A stretch of DNA of 64,000 nucleotides from Myroides sp. WP-1 (GCF_014145635.1 NZ_JACHTC010000001.1:62001-126000); one strand, 5' to 3'. Counted from the first letter of the stretch, positions 45,467 through 55,426 are shown. The notes: a model not told the origin generated them from the sequence alone. Numbers and translations are program-made.

Positions 45467-45658
45467 TTAGTGATTATGTTTTTTAGCATGTTTTTTCTGC
45501 TGTCCAGGAGCATAAGGTTTAGCAGACTTTGATCCTGTTACTTTTTTCATTTGTCCAGGAGGAACATCATTGTTTCCATGTGATTTTACATGTACAGAAC
45601 AAGAAGCTAAAAGTAAAGTCGTTAAGGCTAAAACACCTAATTGTTTCATTCTTTTCAT
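45467..45658 (-). CDS. Small lipoprotein (63 aa) of the 'quinol oxidase subunit 4'-like group
   Basis: Start placed at MKRMKQLGVLAL (ATG at 45658), 12 codons inside the longest frame, because this begins the signal peptide. The lipobox is LLASC (Cys about 20). The short mature part has the pattern PPGQMKKVTGSKSAKPYAPG and a His/Lys-rich end. Similar peptides in Flavobacteria are annotated as quinol oxidase subunit 4, almost certainly in error. Function unknown. It seems unrelated to the mobile-element genes around it. Confidence 0.7.
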   Translation of the reverse strand: MKRMKQLGVLALTTLLLASCSVHVKSHGNNDVPPGQMKKVTGSKSAKPYAPGQQKKHAKKHNH

Positions 45659-45788
45659 ATTTTTTGTATTACTGCTTAGTGAGATAAGAAGCACAGACTT
45701 AGCTATACTTACTTTACTTGGCTAAGTAATGAAGAAACAAAAGTAAATAAATTTTAACCCCATCCGTTTAAAACTAATAAAGTAAAAC

Positions 45789-45817
45789 AAGAAGTTATCT
45801 GATTCAGATAACTTCTT
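45789..45817. terminator. Terminator after the ArdA gene
   Basis: A nearly loop-less palindrome: AAGAAGTTATCTGA (45789-45802) and its complement (45804-45817). It ends the minus-strand ardA transcript. Confidence 0.75.
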
Positions 45818-45844
45818 ATTATGTAAACTAATTGAAATAATCAA

Positions 45845-46372
45845 TTAACTATTTCTAAATACATGACCATTTTCATAAGTATAATCACTCATAAAAAGAT
45901 CTCTAGCAAAGCTGTCATAATCAAAGTATGATTTTACAAAATCAGATAAATCGTAACATTCATCAATGATTTGATAAGCGAAATCTTCTTCACTGTTATA
46001 ACATCCTTGATAATCATCTTCAAATGATTCAAATAACGAATCTATATCATCAGATGCAATATCGCGATGACTGATGCTGATCCAAGCTGAAAAAGCTTCT
46101 AAGGTTTTATAATCTAAATCTGATATTTTTTCAATGATTGAAAAGATATTTTCTGAAAGATTACTTTCTGATATTAACTCAGATGGAATATTTTCCCAAT
46201 CTTGAAACATAAATTCAGGATCTGTTTCATCACAATGTAGTTCTGAACAAAATTCATAAAACTCCTCAATAGAGCTAAAGTTACTTAGCTCAATCCAATC
46301 TCCTTTAATTGAACCATTGTTATACTTTGCATAAGTACCAACATAAACTTTAGAGTGCATTAAATTTTCCAT
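45845..46372 (-). CDS. ardA: Antirestriction protein ArdA
   Basis: About 175 residues, very acidic, the family length. ArdA mimics B-form DNA and blocks type I restriction enzymes, protecting an incoming element. Signature parts are VYVGTYAKYNNGSIKGDWIE at the start, then FQDWENIP, IDECYDLSDFVKSYFDYD and SFARDLF. The start is set at MENLMHSK (46372); an upstream ATG (46384) and one at 46360 are alternatives. It lies in the same region as a complete type I system, about 4 kb away, so it could interact with that host or element enzyme. Confidence 0.9.
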   Translation of the reverse strand: MENLMHSKVYVGTYAKYNNGSIKGDWIELSNFSSIEEFYEFCSELHCDETDPEFMFQDWENIPSELISESNLSENIFSIIEKISDLDYKTLEAFSAWISISHRDIASDDIDSLFESFEDDYQGCYNSEEDFAYQIIDECYDLSDFVKSYFDYDSFARDLFMSDYTYENGHVFRNS

Positions 46373-46728
46373 GATAAATAGCATTATGACCTTAGGGTCT
46401 GGTTAATTTCATGGCACTTATGTTTTGGTTTTTAGCTAAGAGCATGTTTTACAAAATAAATACGCTCATAGGATGAGGAAGATTTATTTCGGTAATCCAA
46501 AGGACTTGAACTTGCAAGGGCTAAAAAGCTAAAAAACTTTGCCTATTGAAATACCAGAGCTAAGGCTCTTAACTATAGGGATTAAATTCATGTATGAGAA
46601 TTACTCATTACTGTGGTCTCTACTTGGTAAAGGAATAAGAGAGGTTAATTGAAGTTCAAAAAGGATTTTTATTGATGTTTTACACATCCCTATCACATAT
46701 TGATAAATAAGGATGTGTAATTATAAAG
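46373..46728. other. Intergenic region, terminator only
   Basis: 356 bp between ardA and the efflux gene. No reading frame or RNA is supported; only the hairpin at 46680-46720 is clear. Confidence 0.5.
46680..46720 (-). terminator. Terminator after the efflux pump gene
   Basis: TTACACATCC (46680-46689) and GGATGTGTAA (46711-46720) form a perfect 10 bp stem just after the minus-strand stop at 46729. Confidence 0.7.
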
Positions 46729-47937
46729 TTACTTTCTACAATAGTGTAGGATTAAATAAAAACTAACGCTAATCAATAGTGCTGATAGTATAAAAGCAAT
46801 ACCTGGTAAGTATAATGGAGTATTATCATGTGTGAACAGATAAAAACAATAGGTAAAAATAGGAGGGCCTATTATAGTTGTTAATCCATTTAAGCTTCCC
46901 AATACTCCTTGCAGTTCTCCTTGGTATTGTTGATCAAGAGATTTAGACAACATAGATTGAAAACCTGTCTGATGAATACTTCCTAGTAAATAAATTGTAA
47001 TTCCTATCCACAGTTGTTGTTCTGTAGTACAAAATCCCAATAATATTAATCCTATAAAACTTACAGTTAATCCAATGTAGATAAGCTTCTGATCAGATAA
47101 TTTTTTTGAAAGGTACTGTAATAAATAGGCCTGTACTACAAAACCAATAATTCCTATTATAGTTAGAGAAAATCCTACGTGTTGTTTACTCCAGTCAAAT
47201 TGCATCATAGTAAAAAATGACCAAGTACTCTCCATACTGTGCGAAGCTGTTGATAATAAAAAGAATACTACAAACAAGACTGTAAGTCCCTTAAATCGTT
47301 GAATACTTTTCAAAGATTGTAAAGGAGATAGGCTAGCAAAACTAATCTGCTTGTTAGTGCGCAAGTTATTTGTCTCAGGAAAATAAAAGTATCCATAAGT
47401 AACGTTTAACAAACCTAATATTCCTGCAAAGTAAAAGGGATAGCTTAGATGGTACTCACCTAATAATCCTCCTACTAAGGGGCCTATTATAAAGCCAATA
47501 TTAAAGGCAGCGTTTAAATAACCAAAGTATTTGGTTCTGTTAGCACTAGTTGTAATATCTGTAATTGCAGCTGAAGCTACTGCGAATGTAGCACCTGTAA
47601 TACCCGCTATTAACCGACTAATAAATAACACCCAATATTCTGTAGCTATAGCCATTATAAAGCAATCTATCGAAAATCCAAGTAAAGAAAGTAGTAATAC
47701 ATTTCTACGTCCATAATAGTCACTTAGAATACCAAGTATAGGTGCAAATATAAATTGCATAAATGCATAAGCAAGGGTAAGTATTCCACCATATTTAGCG
47801 GCTGTGCTTAAATCGGCATTTAGTACTTTTTCTAATAATTCAGGTAATACTGGAAAGATAATACCAAATCCGGCACTATCTAATATAATAGTGATTGTAA
47901 TGAATATTACAATACCGTTTATTTTGTTTGATTTCAT
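46729..47937 (-). CDS. TCR/Tet-family MFS efflux transporter
   Basis: 402 residues, 12 membrane helices, the size of TetA-type drug:H+ antiporters. MFS motif A lies between helices 2 and 3: GILSDYYGRRNVLLL. The first helix has LDSAGFGIIFPVLPELL, close to the TetA start (D..G..ii.PvLP.ll), and helix 5 has RLIAGITGATFAVASAAITD, with motif C-like glycines in IGFIIGPLVGGLLGEY. The substrate cannot be fixed from sequence; tetracycline is likely for this family. It is mobile-element cargo, alone on the minus strand with its own terminator. Confidence 0.85.
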   Translation of the reverse strand: MKSNKINGIVIFITITIILDSAGFGIIFPVLPELLEKVLNADLSTAAKYGGILTLAYAFMQFIFAPILGILSDYYGRRNVLLLSLLGFSIDCFIMAIATEYWVLFISRLIAGITGATFAVASAAITDITTSANRTKYFGYLNAAFNIGFIIGPLVGGLLGEYHLSYPFYFAGILGLLNVTYGYFYFPETNNLRTNKQISFASLSPLQSLKSIQRFKGLTVLFVVFFLLSTASHSMESTWSFFTMMQFDWSKQHVGFSLTIIGIIGFVVQAYLLQYLSKKLSDQKLIYIGLTVSFIGLILLGFCTTEQQLWIGITIYLLGSIHQTGFQSMLSKSLDQQYQGELQGVLGSLNGLTTIIGPPIFTYCFYLFTHDNTPLYLPGIAFILSALLISVSFYLILHYCRK

Positions 47938-48104
47938 GATTATATATAATAAAATAACAGTACCCTAAAGTTTAGGTACTAGGTAAATCTATTAAGCCCC
48001 CTTTTAAAAGGAGAGTTATACTTCTCTATGTTATTTTACTATTGCTGCATAATAGTGCAAATATAAAAGGTAAAATATTTAGAACCAAATTGAAAACAAA
48101 AAAA

Positions 48105-48118
48105 GCGTCATAAGACGC
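48105..48118 (-). terminator. Terminator overlapping the radC stop
   Basis: GCGTC-ATAA-GACGC hairpin followed on the minus strand by a T run (48104-48098). The stem overlaps the last codons of the RadC-like gene. Confidence 0.65.
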
Positions 48119-48578
48119 CTTCATCTGCAAAAGAGTAATAACTCTCAGAAGTTATTATTAAATGATCTAAAAGAGTAATATCAAGTATTTGACTTGCTTG
48201 TTTAATCTTTTGAGTGATTTGTCTATCCGCATTACTTGGTTGTAATTTCCCAGAAGGGTGATTATGTACTAAGATAAAAGCAGTTGCTTTTGCTTTTAGT
48301 AAAGCTGCAAATATCAATCTAAGATCTACTACTGTTCCAGTAATACCACCTGATGATATTTCAAGTACTCCAAGTACTCTATTATTGTTCGAAAGCATAA
48401 GAACTTTAAATTGTTCTAAAAGTTCAATTTTATTTTCATCCCATGCTTTTAAAGCTATTTCAAAAGCTGAATGAGAAGAGTCTATTCTCGGTCTTTCAGA
48501 TGCTTTAACTTTAGATTTGTAGATTAGTTCTATCTCTGATGCCACTAACCAATTGTTGTTTAAAACTGTAGATTCCAT
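48108..48578 (-). CDS. RadC-family JAB/MPN domain protein
   Basis: 156 residues, without the N-terminal HhH part of chromosomal RadC, the form found on mobile elements. JAMM metalloprotease-type motif VHNHPSGKLQPSNADRQIT at about 105-123 with Asp, His-x-His and Ser, then LLDHLIITSESYYSFADEGVL at the end. Function in vivo is unknown; element RadC proteins are frequent companions of conjugation and antirestriction genes. The stop overlaps a terminator. Confidence 0.88.
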   Translation of the reverse strand: MESTVLNNNWLVASEIELIYKSKVKASERPRIDSSHSAFEIALKAWDENKIELLEQFKVLMLSNNNRVLGVLEISSGGITGTVVDLRLIFAALLKAKATAFILVHNHPSGKLQPSNADRQITQKIKQASQILDITLLDHLIITSESYYSFADEGVL

Positions 48579-48875
48579 AATATTATATTTTTAAATTAAT
48601 TATGGAGCAGCTACAGGTAATGCTTAAGCAAGCTCAAAAAGCAACGCAATAAAGCGTAGACAAGGTCAAGCATTTATGGGGGAATTTTTTGAAAGCGAAC
48701 TGCGTAGCATTATCTAGCTTAGTGAGATAATTGGTGAAAAATATAACGTATTAGGAATGAATTGTTTATTATTGTTAGTGAATAAGCAGGTGAGTAGTGG
48801 AAAGTATATCTCTATGCTATAAAGCAAAGAGTATAGCTATTCGGTCATAAATCACTTAAATAGATTCTTAGTTTG

Positions 48876-50120
48876 ATGAAGAAAATAGTTGTTTTAGTTT
48901 TATTAGCAGTGCTTTCTATTTCTTGTAAGAAAGAGAGTTCACAGAAAAAAACACAGGATGTATCTTATACAGATTCACTTACATTAGCTATTAGTGAAAT
49001 CTACAAGCAAAGTGATTTTAATGGATTTACTGTTTCTATTGTCAATGATAAAGGGACTTTGTATCAACAAGGATTTGGATATGCTGATGTTGAAAATAAG
49101 ATTCCTTATACTGATACAACCATTCAAAATATAGCTTCGGTCTCTAAAGTATTTGTAGGAGTAGCATTGTTAAAAGCTCAGGAATTAGGGAAGCTAAAAT
49201 TAGATGATCCAATTAATAATTATCTACCTTTTAAAGTAGTCAACCCTTCTTATCCTGATAAGGCAATAACAATTCGACATTTAGCAACTCATACCTCAGG
49301 TATTGTAGATAATGAGTTTTATTTAAGTAAAAACTACATTTTAAAAGAAGAAATGTCTACTGAAAAGGCAAACTTAGGTTTTGATGATATGCAAACCTTT
49401 AATCCTTCCGATTCTATTGTTTCAATAGAAGAGTTTTTGCAAAATATACTAGTACAAGAAGGTAAGTGGAATACAAAGGATACGTATGCTAACTATAAAC
49501 CAGGAGCAATGTATGAGTATTCAAACATAGGTACAATATTAGCTACTTTTGTTTTAGAAAAAGCAACAGGTGAGAGGTTTGATGAATTTACTGAGAAGCA
49601 TATTTTAGAACCTTTAAAAATGAAAAGTTCGGGATGGAGTTTTCAAAATGTGAAGTTTGAGAATTACTCTAAACTGTATGCGGATAAGAAAACAGTACTT
49701 CCTATTTACCATATGATTACATATCCGGATGGAGGTCTTATTACATCTGTTTATGATTTGAGTTTATTTCTAACCGAATTAATAAAAGGATACAATCAAA
49801 AGGGAACTTTACTAAACAAGGAGAGTTATAGAGAGTTCTTTCATCCACAATTAAAAGAGGTTAATTTTTTAGAAAGAGATGAAAATAACCCCTACAATGA
49901 AAGTTACAATGTAGGGGTGTTTATTGGTTTTGGGTTTTCAGGCTATATTGGCCATACAGGAGGAGACCCAGGAGTAGCTTCCCTTATGTTCTTTGAACCA
50001 AAGAGTAACATAGGACGTATTTTAATTTTGAACACTTCTTTTTCAGGACAAAAGGGAAGCAAAGATTTCTATGGAATATGGGATGTGTTAGAAAAATATC
50101 AAGGTAAGTTAGAGAACTAA
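48876..50120 (+). CDS. Serine hydrolase, beta-lactamase class C fold, lipoprotein
   Basis: About 414 residues from the ATG at 48876 (the longest frame begins with TTG one codon earlier). Lipobox LSISC, so it is anchored to a membrane. Class C/PBP4* motifs are present: SxxK in NIASVSKVFVG, Tyr-Ser-Asn in YEYSNIG and the final HTGGDPG in place of KTG. The structure is that of a D-Ala-D-Ala hydrolase or esterase relative; real beta-lactamase activity is uncertain. It is cargo in the element, convergent with the coupling protein gene 7 bp away. Confidence 0.85.
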   Translation: MKKIVVLVLLAVLSISCKKESSQKKTQDVSYTDSLTLAISEIYKQSDFNGFTVSIVNDKGTLYQQGFGYADVENKIPYTDTTIQNIASVSKVFVGVALLKAQELGKLKLDDPINNYLPFKVVNPSYPDKAITIRHLATHTSGIVDNEFYLSKNYILKEEMSTEKANLGFDDMQTFNPSDSIVSIEEFLQNILVQEGKWNTKDTYANYKPGAMYEYSNIGTILATFVLEKATGERFDEFTEKHILEPLKMKSSGWSFQNVKFENYSKLYADKKTVLPIYHMITYPDGGLITSVYDLSLFLTELIKGYNQKGTLLNKESYREFFHPQLKEVNFLERDENNPYNESYNVGVFIGFGFSGYIGHTGGDPGVASLMFFEPKSNIGRILILNTSFSGQKGSKDFYGIWDVLEKYQGKLEN

Positions 50121-50127
50121 CTTTAGT

Positions 50128-52131
50128 TTACTTCTTCTTATTAATCAAATGAGCTAATTCAGGATCGTTTTCAATGCGTTTTAACTCTGATTCAATAATT
50201 GACTCAACATCTAGTTTAACTTGTCTGTAATTGGCTTGAATCGTCTTGTCTAAGGTGTTATTGCCCTTAGTATCTAAGAATGAAGTTATCTGGGGTATCT
50301 TTTGATAGGCTTTCATTTCTTTAGCCACCTTTTCATTATCAACGACTATTTCTGAGTGAAATATCTTTTGCTCTATACGCTCATCAAAATTATCAGATAC
50401 AGCTCCTACAAACATTCCTTGAGTGAGGGTTGATATCTTAGAGGCTGGAATAAGGGTATCAAGCTGAGTAGAGAAGGAGGTAGAGCGGTCATTTCTAGTA
50501 ATGGATATACTTTGACGCTTTTGAAGTATTTTACCAAAGCGTTCTGATAATGCTTTAGCGGTATCTCCAACTACTTGTCCTGAGAAAATATTACCTACTG
50601 TGTTTTGGATTACTTTACTTTCTTTATCTCCGTAATCTCTGTTAAGCTGTGAGAAATCTTGAAATCCTAAACACACAGCTACTTTATTGCTACGAGCAGT
50701 AGCAATTAGGTTATCAAGTCCTCTAAAGTAGATCGTTGGCAATTCATCAATAATAACAGAACTTTTAAGTTGACCTTTTTTATTGATTAGTTTTACAATA
50801 CGTGAGTTATAAAGCCCAAGAGCAGCAGAGTAAATGTTTTGACGATCTGGATTGTTACCTACACATAGTATTTTAGGCGCTGCTGGATTATTGATGTCTA
50901 ACGTAAAATCATCTCCTGTCATTACCCAGTATAGCGATGGTGATATCATACGAGACAGCGGTATTTTAGCAGAAGCTATTTGCCCTTGTAATTGATCTTG
51001 TGCTCCTCCTTCCCAAGCATCCATAAAAGGAGAGAGGTAGTTCTCTAAATCAGAATAAGAGGTAAGGATAGTAAATACATCAGCATACTTCTTATTTAAA
51101 AGTTCAATAGCATGAGGGAATGTACAATACTTACCATTTTGATAAATCTTCAAAAACCAAATAATAGCTGCTAAAAGGATGATTGGAGATTCCACAAAGA
51201 AGTCTCCTTGTTTTTGTATCCATGAGCGGTTAAGGTTAAGCATTATAGTATAGGCTGATTCATAAGCATCAGATATATCTGTCATAAACGATGGGTTAAT
51301 CGGATTACAACGATGACTGAGACTTGGATCATCAAAGTTTATAACGTAGAACTTAGGAACAATAGCATATTTATCTTTGTGTAATAACAAGTGATTATAA
51401 GCTATAGTTGATAAGTCATGGAACTTAAAATCGTAAATATACATAGAGAATCCTTTTTCAATTTGTTGTTTGATAAAGCTATTCACTACAGCATAGGATT
51501 TACCAGAACCTGGAGTACCAAGAACGATAGTCGCCCGAAATGGATTAACAATATTTATCCAACCACTATTCCATTTTCCTTTGTAATAGAACCTTGAAGG
51601 AAGGTTAACAGAGTATTGATTTTCAATAAGACGAGTCTCTTGCATAAAACTCTCATTTTCAAAATTAAATACATCTTGCATAAGGTTATCGTTTAAGAGC
51701 CTACTAATCCAAGCTCCTGAGACAAGAAGTAAAATATACCCTAAGAAGGTACTTGCTATATACAGTATCGCGCTCCAAGCGTATCCAAAATCAAGTAAGA
51801 AGAAGTTGAAAAAAAACAAACTAAAACCAACTGTAAAAACACTTATGATTTTAGAGATTGTTATCTTTTCATGTTTTACGCCTTTGCCTCCCCACAGGCT
51901 TAAAGAAAGTAAAACCAAACAAAAGAGTTTAGTATAAAGTAAATGAGAAAGCAGTCCTGCTGTTCGGTTGAAGTTTACTAGTATTCGATCTACAACAGTG
52001 TGTGTTATTCCAATACTTAAAAAGAAAGAATAACAATACCAGTATAAGTGCATAAGCATAATTAAAATACTTACTGCTCGCATAAATGCTAAGATTTTAG
52101 CAAGCGCTTTTAAATCGTCTTCTGATTGCAT
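50128..52131 (-). CDS. TraG/VirD4-type coupling protein (MobC)
   Basis: 667 residues. Four hydrophobic segments in the first ~170 residues, then the AAA-type coupling ATPase with Walker A GTPGSGKSYAV (about residue 205), Walker B-like SSVIIDELPTIYFRG, and ARSNKVAVCLGFQDFSQL in the motif III area. Coupling proteins join the relaxase-DNA complex to the type IV secretion channel. In Bacteroidota elements it is called MobC or TraG and usually follows mobA-mobB. Here it is on the opposite strand and is separated from mobA/mobB by YbaK and HAD genes. Confidence 0.9.
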   Translation of the reverse strand: MQSEDDLKALAKILAFMRAVSILIMLMHLYWYCYSFFLSIGITHTVVDRILVNFNRTAGLLSHLLYTKLFCLVLLSLSLWGGKGVKHEKITISKIISVFTVGFSLFFFNFFLLDFGYAWSAILYIASTFLGYILLLVSGAWISRLLNDNLMQDVFNFENESFMQETRLIENQYSVNLPSRFYYKGKWNSGWINIVNPFRATIVLGTPGSGKSYAVVNSFIKQQIEKGFSMYIYDFKFHDLSTIAYNHLLLHKDKYAIVPKFYVINFDDPSLSHRCNPINPSFMTDISDAYESAYTIMLNLNRSWIQKQGDFFVESPIILLAAIIWFLKIYQNGKYCTFPHAIELLNKKYADVFTILTSYSDLENYLSPFMDAWEGGAQDQLQGQIASAKIPLSRMISPSLYWVMTGDDFTLDINNPAAPKILCVGNNPDRQNIYSAALGLYNSRIVKLINKKGQLKSSVIIDELPTIYFRGLDNLIATARSNKVAVCLGFQDFSQLNRDYGDKESKVIQNTVGNIFSGQVVGDTAKALSERFGKILQKRQSISITRNDRSTSFSTQLDTLIPASKISTLTQGMFVGAVSDNFDERIEQKIFHSEIVVDNEKVAKEMKAYQKIPQITSFLDTKGNNTLDKTIQANYRQVKLDVESIIESELKRIENDPELAHLINKKK

Positions 52132-52297
52132 AATAAATGTAATTAAGATTAACGATTTAAAGTAAAAGTAGATTTAAGAACACTAATTGAAATGGCACTA
52201 GGTAGTATTATTTGACCTCCATTGATAACAAACCTACATTATTAAAACTTGTCAATTGTATTATAATTCCTATTTTTAAAAACCAATATTAATTATT

Positions 52298-52765
52298 ATG
52301 AACCATTTAAAAGTGAAAGACTATCTAAAAAGCAAGGGCTTTGAAGATCGTTTTATTGAATTTAAGGAGAGTACAGCTACTGTAGGAGAAGCTGCAATTG
52401 CGATTGGTTGTGATAGCGACCAAATAGCAAAGAGTATAACGCTTTATGCCCCAGAAGAGGGAGCCGCTATTTTGGTCGTCGCTTCAGGAAATAGTAAAAT
52501 AGATAATAAAACTTTTAAAGACACTTTTGGTATTAAAGCTAAGATGCTTAAATATGAAGATGTAGAAGAGTTAGTAGGTCACCAAGTAGGAGGAGTCTGT
52601 CCTTTTAAGGTAAAAGAATCAACCAAAGTCTACTTTGATGAATCTTTAAAAAAACATCAAGTACTCTATCCTGCTGGGGGTAGTGCTAATACTGTAGTTC
52701 AACTAAAACAAGAAGAATTGATTGACTTGTGTGATTTTGTTGATTGGGTATCTGTGACAAAGTAA
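52298..52765 (+). CDS. YbaK/EbsC-family aminoacyl-tRNA deacylase
   Basis: 155 residues. YbaK-type editing domain: VKDYLKSKGFED, IAIGCDSDQIAKSI, VVASGNSKIDNKTFK and the catalytic-site area VGGVCPFKVK, then YPAGGSANTVVQL. The family hydrolyses mischarged tRNAs (Cys- or Ala-tRNAPro) in the cytoplasm. It is monocistronic with a terminator right after the stop. It appears unrelated to the mobilization genes around it and may be cargo. Confidence 0.9.
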   Translation: MNHLKVKDYLKSKGFEDRFIEFKESTATVGEAAIAIGCDSDQIAKSITLYAPEEGAAILVVASGNSKIDNKTFKDTFGIKAKMLKYEDVEELVGHQVGGVCPFKVKESTKVYFDESLKKHQVLYPAGGSANTVVQLKQEELIDLCDFVDWVSVTK

Positions 52766-52807
52766 AAATTATAGGTTACGAGTAATTACTTGTAACCTAT
52801 AATTTTA
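52766..52807 (+). terminator. Terminator after the ybaK-like gene
   Basis: AAAATTATAGGTTAC (52766-52780) and GTAACCTATAATTTT (52793-52807), a perfect 15 bp stem. Confidence 0.85.
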
Positions 52808-52864
52808 AGTGTTATTTCTTCGTATTATCAAAAGCAAACATCTTAGTAATATTTCAAGAATCAC

Positions 52865-53569
52865 TTAAAAACTATTTAAAAGTGAGATTAATTCAAGTGG
52901 TGTATTGATTTCATAATCAGGTTTATCATTCCAGTTTTTTGTGTCTGAATTGCTATACTTTACAGCTATAGAAATGACTGTACCATTATTGTTTAATTCT
53001 TTTTTTATGTTTTTAGCAAATGTTACATCTCCTTCATGATCCCCAATGTATATAATGTTCTTATTATAGAAATTAGTAAAGATTTGCTCTAGACATTTTA
53101 ATCCTCCAAAAGGATTAGGTTTTTGCATATTATTTGGTATATCATCATATCCAATAACAGATTTGAATTTATGTTGAAGGTTATTTGATGTTAAAACTTT
53201 AAGTATATTATTTGATGAATTCTGAGAACAAATACCTTGAGGTAAATCAATTTGAGTAATAGTTTGTTTAATATCGGAAAACAATTCTACAGGGGTTGTG
53301 TTTTTTAATTGATATTCAGTCCAAAGAGTGCCAGCTTCAAGCATTTCACTCTCTGTCATTCCGTAATAATTTACGTACAAATCTTGCCAGTTTTTGGATT
53401 GGTGATTAGCAATATGATATTGACTCTCAGATTTTAAATAAGTAGGAAGATGATCATTTGTTAATCTAGGGGCGACCTTAGCTAATATTTCTTTAGTAAT
53501 ATCAATATTTTTTGGAACAGAGTTTACTAATGTTCCATCATAATCCCAAAGAATGGCATCAATTTTCAT
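52865..53569 (-). CDS. HAD-superfamily phosphatase
   Basis: 234 residues with HAD motif I LWDYDGTLVNS (Asp9, Asp11), motif II CSQNSSNNI, the Lys region NMQKPNPFGG, and motif IV IYIGDHEGDV. The cap is alpha-helical (C1), like phosphoglycolate phosphatase relatives. The substrate is not known. It lies alone on the minus strand upstream of mobA. Confidence 0.88.
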   Translation of the reverse strand: MKIDAILWDYDGTLVNSVPKNIDITKEILAKVAPRLTNDHLPTYLKSESQYHIANHQSKNWQDLYVNYYGMTESEMLEAGTLWTEYQLKNTTPVELFSDIKQTITQIDLPQGICSQNSSNNILKVLTSNNLQHKFKSVIGYDDIPNNMQKPNPFGGLKCLEQIFTNFYNKNIIYIGDHEGDVTFAKNIKKELNNNGTVISIAVKYSNSDTKNWNDKPDYEINTPLELISLLNSF

Positions 53570-53735
53570 AGTTATGTGTTTATTATAAATTTATTTCGTC
53601 CAAAGACTAAAGTACAAAGTTATAAGTAAAAAATTAAAAGAGTGTTTGATTATTTCCAAATACGACCTCTAAGAGCCATTAGAAGTTTAGCGATATAAGT
53701 ATTTCCTATTTTGACAAAAATCAAGATAAGAAACC

Positions 53736-54164
53736 ATGCAAACTGCCACTAAAAACAAAGGAGGAAGAAAACTAAAATCCAATCCTAAAAAATACAGACA
53801 TGTTTTTAGACTCACTGAATCTGAAAACCAACGATTGCTTGCTTTGTTTGCATCATCAGGAATGACAAACAAAGCAAGCTTTCTTGTTTCTATGCTTTTA
53901 GATAGACAAGTTAAAACAGTAAAAGTAGATGTTGCTGCTTTGCAATATCACGGATTACTAACTAAACTGTTTAATCAATTTAGGGCAGTAGGAGTGAACT
54001 ACAATCAAATGGTAAAGCTATGCAATCAATATTTCTCTGAAGATAAAGCGAAACGTTATATCTCAAAACTTGAAGAGTATACCAATACCTTATCAAAGCT
54101 TTGCTATTACATTATCAAGGTTACCAAAGAGTTTGAAGAGAAACACCTTAATTCTAATCTATGA
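53736..54164 (+). CDS. MobA-type relaxosome accessory protein
   Basis: 142 residues, Lys-rich, with an RHH-like N-terminal part (FRLTESENQRLLALFASSG) followed by a helical segment. Bacteroidota mobilization genes of this type bind the origin of transfer and recruit the relaxase. The ATGA overlap with the relaxase gene shows coupled translation. The 165 bp before the gene is the expected location of oriT, though no nick site was identified. Confidence 0.85.
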   Translation: MQTATKNKGGRKLKSNPKKYRHVFRLTESENQRLLALFASSGMTNKASFLVSMLLDRQVKTVKVDVAALQYHGLLTKLFNQFRAVGVNYNQMVKLCNQYFSEDKAKRYISKLEEYTNTLSKLCYYIIKVTKEFEEKHLNSNL

Positions 54165-55426
54165 TAGCTAAGATTGGTAAAGGAAGTAATCTTATTGGAG
54201 CTTTGTCATATAATCAATTAAAAATTGATAAAGGACAAGGAGCTGTTTTGTTTACAAATAATTTACCGGATCCAAATACCACTTCAAACTACATTGCGCA
54301 GCTTTATAAACACTTTGAGCCTTATCTACTTTTAAATAACAAGACAGAGAAAGTTGTACGGCATATTTCTTTAAATCCAAATCCTAATGATAAATTATCT
54401 GATGATACATTAAATAAAATAGCTAAACAATATATGGATAGTATGAACTATGAAAATCAGCCCTATATTGTCTATAAGCATAGTGATATAGAAAGAGAGC
54501 ATATCCATATTGTTACTGTTTGTACAGACTTAAAGGGAAAGAAAATAGATGATAAATACGATCATCTAAAATCAATGAAAACTTGCCGTGAAATTGAAAA
54601 GCAGTTTAACCTTACTTCTTCTTTGGGTCAAGCAAACAAAGAATCTAAACGGATTCAATTTACACCAGTAGACTATTCTAAAAATGACCTAAAAGCTCAA
54701 ATAGCCTCAGTAATACGATATCTACCCAAGTATTATAAGTATGATAGTCTAACAAGTTATAATGCTTTATTATCCCTATTTAACATCAGAGCAGAAAAAG
54801 TGGAAGCTTCTTACAATGGACAAACCAAACACGGTTTAGTGTACTTTGCTTTAAATGAAATAGGAGAGAAGGTAAGTAATCCTTTTAAGGCTTCCCTTTT
54901 TGGAAAAAATGCAAGTTATCAAAATCTTGAAAGTCACTTTAAAGCATCAAAAGAAAAACTAAAATCTTTACCTAATAAAGAGAATCTTAAACATACAATT
55001 GAGATAGCGTTAAATACAACAAATTCACAACAAGAGTTTAAAGGAGAACTTTTAAATCACGGAATAAACGTTGTTATTTTTCAAAACAAAGATAATCGTA
55101 TCTATGGTGTAACTTTTATCGACCATAACTTAAAAGGTGTCTATAAAGGCTCTGATTTAAGTAAAGAGTTATCTGCTAATACACTGAATCAAAAATGGAG
55201 TAGTACAGAAGATTATCCTCGTTCAATTTTAATACCTTCTCAACAGGCTAATACTAATGAATCAGACGAGTTACATCCAATGTTTGAGCATTTATGTTCT
55301 GATACTACCAATTTTAATAATGATGAGTTTTTATCATTGTTTAATCTTTTAAACAATAACCAAGAGATAGATTATGAAGAGTTGAGTTTTGAGAAAAGAA
55401 TCAAAAGAAAAAAAAGATCTTTCTGA
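54161..55426 (+). CDS. MobB-type relaxase / mobilization nuclease
   Basis: 421 residues. MIAKIGKGSNLIGALSYN at the start is the typical Bacteroidota relaxase opening, with a Tyr at 17 that could form the covalent link. The His-hydrophobic-His metal site is REHIHIVTVCTD at about 115. Upstream is LSLNPN-like HISLNPNPNDKLSDD. The C-terminal half is a mixed domain with no motif recognised. It nicks oriT and leads the strand into the recipient. A decayed copy of the same gene type lies at 4940-5150. Confidence 0.9.
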   Translation: MIAKIGKGSNLIGALSYNQLKIDKGQGAVLFTNNLPDPNTTSNYIAQLYKHFEPYLLLNNKTEKVVRHISLNPNPNDKLSDDTLNKIAKQYMDSMNYENQPYIVYKHSDIEREHIHIVTVCTDLKGKKIDDKYDHLKSMKTCREIEKQFNLTSSLGQANKESKRIQFTPVDYSKNDLKAQIASVIRYLPKYYKYDSLTSYNALLSLFNIRAEKVEASYNGQTKHGLVYFALNEIGEKVSNPFKASLFGKNASYQNLESHFKASKEKLKSLPNKENLKHTIEIALNTTNSQQEFKGELLNHGINVVIFQNKDNRIYGVTFIDHNLKGVYKGSDLSKELSANTLNQKWSSTEDYPRSILIPSQQANTNESDELHPMFEHLCSDTTNFNNDEFLSLFNLLNNNQEIDYEELSFEKRIKRKKRSF

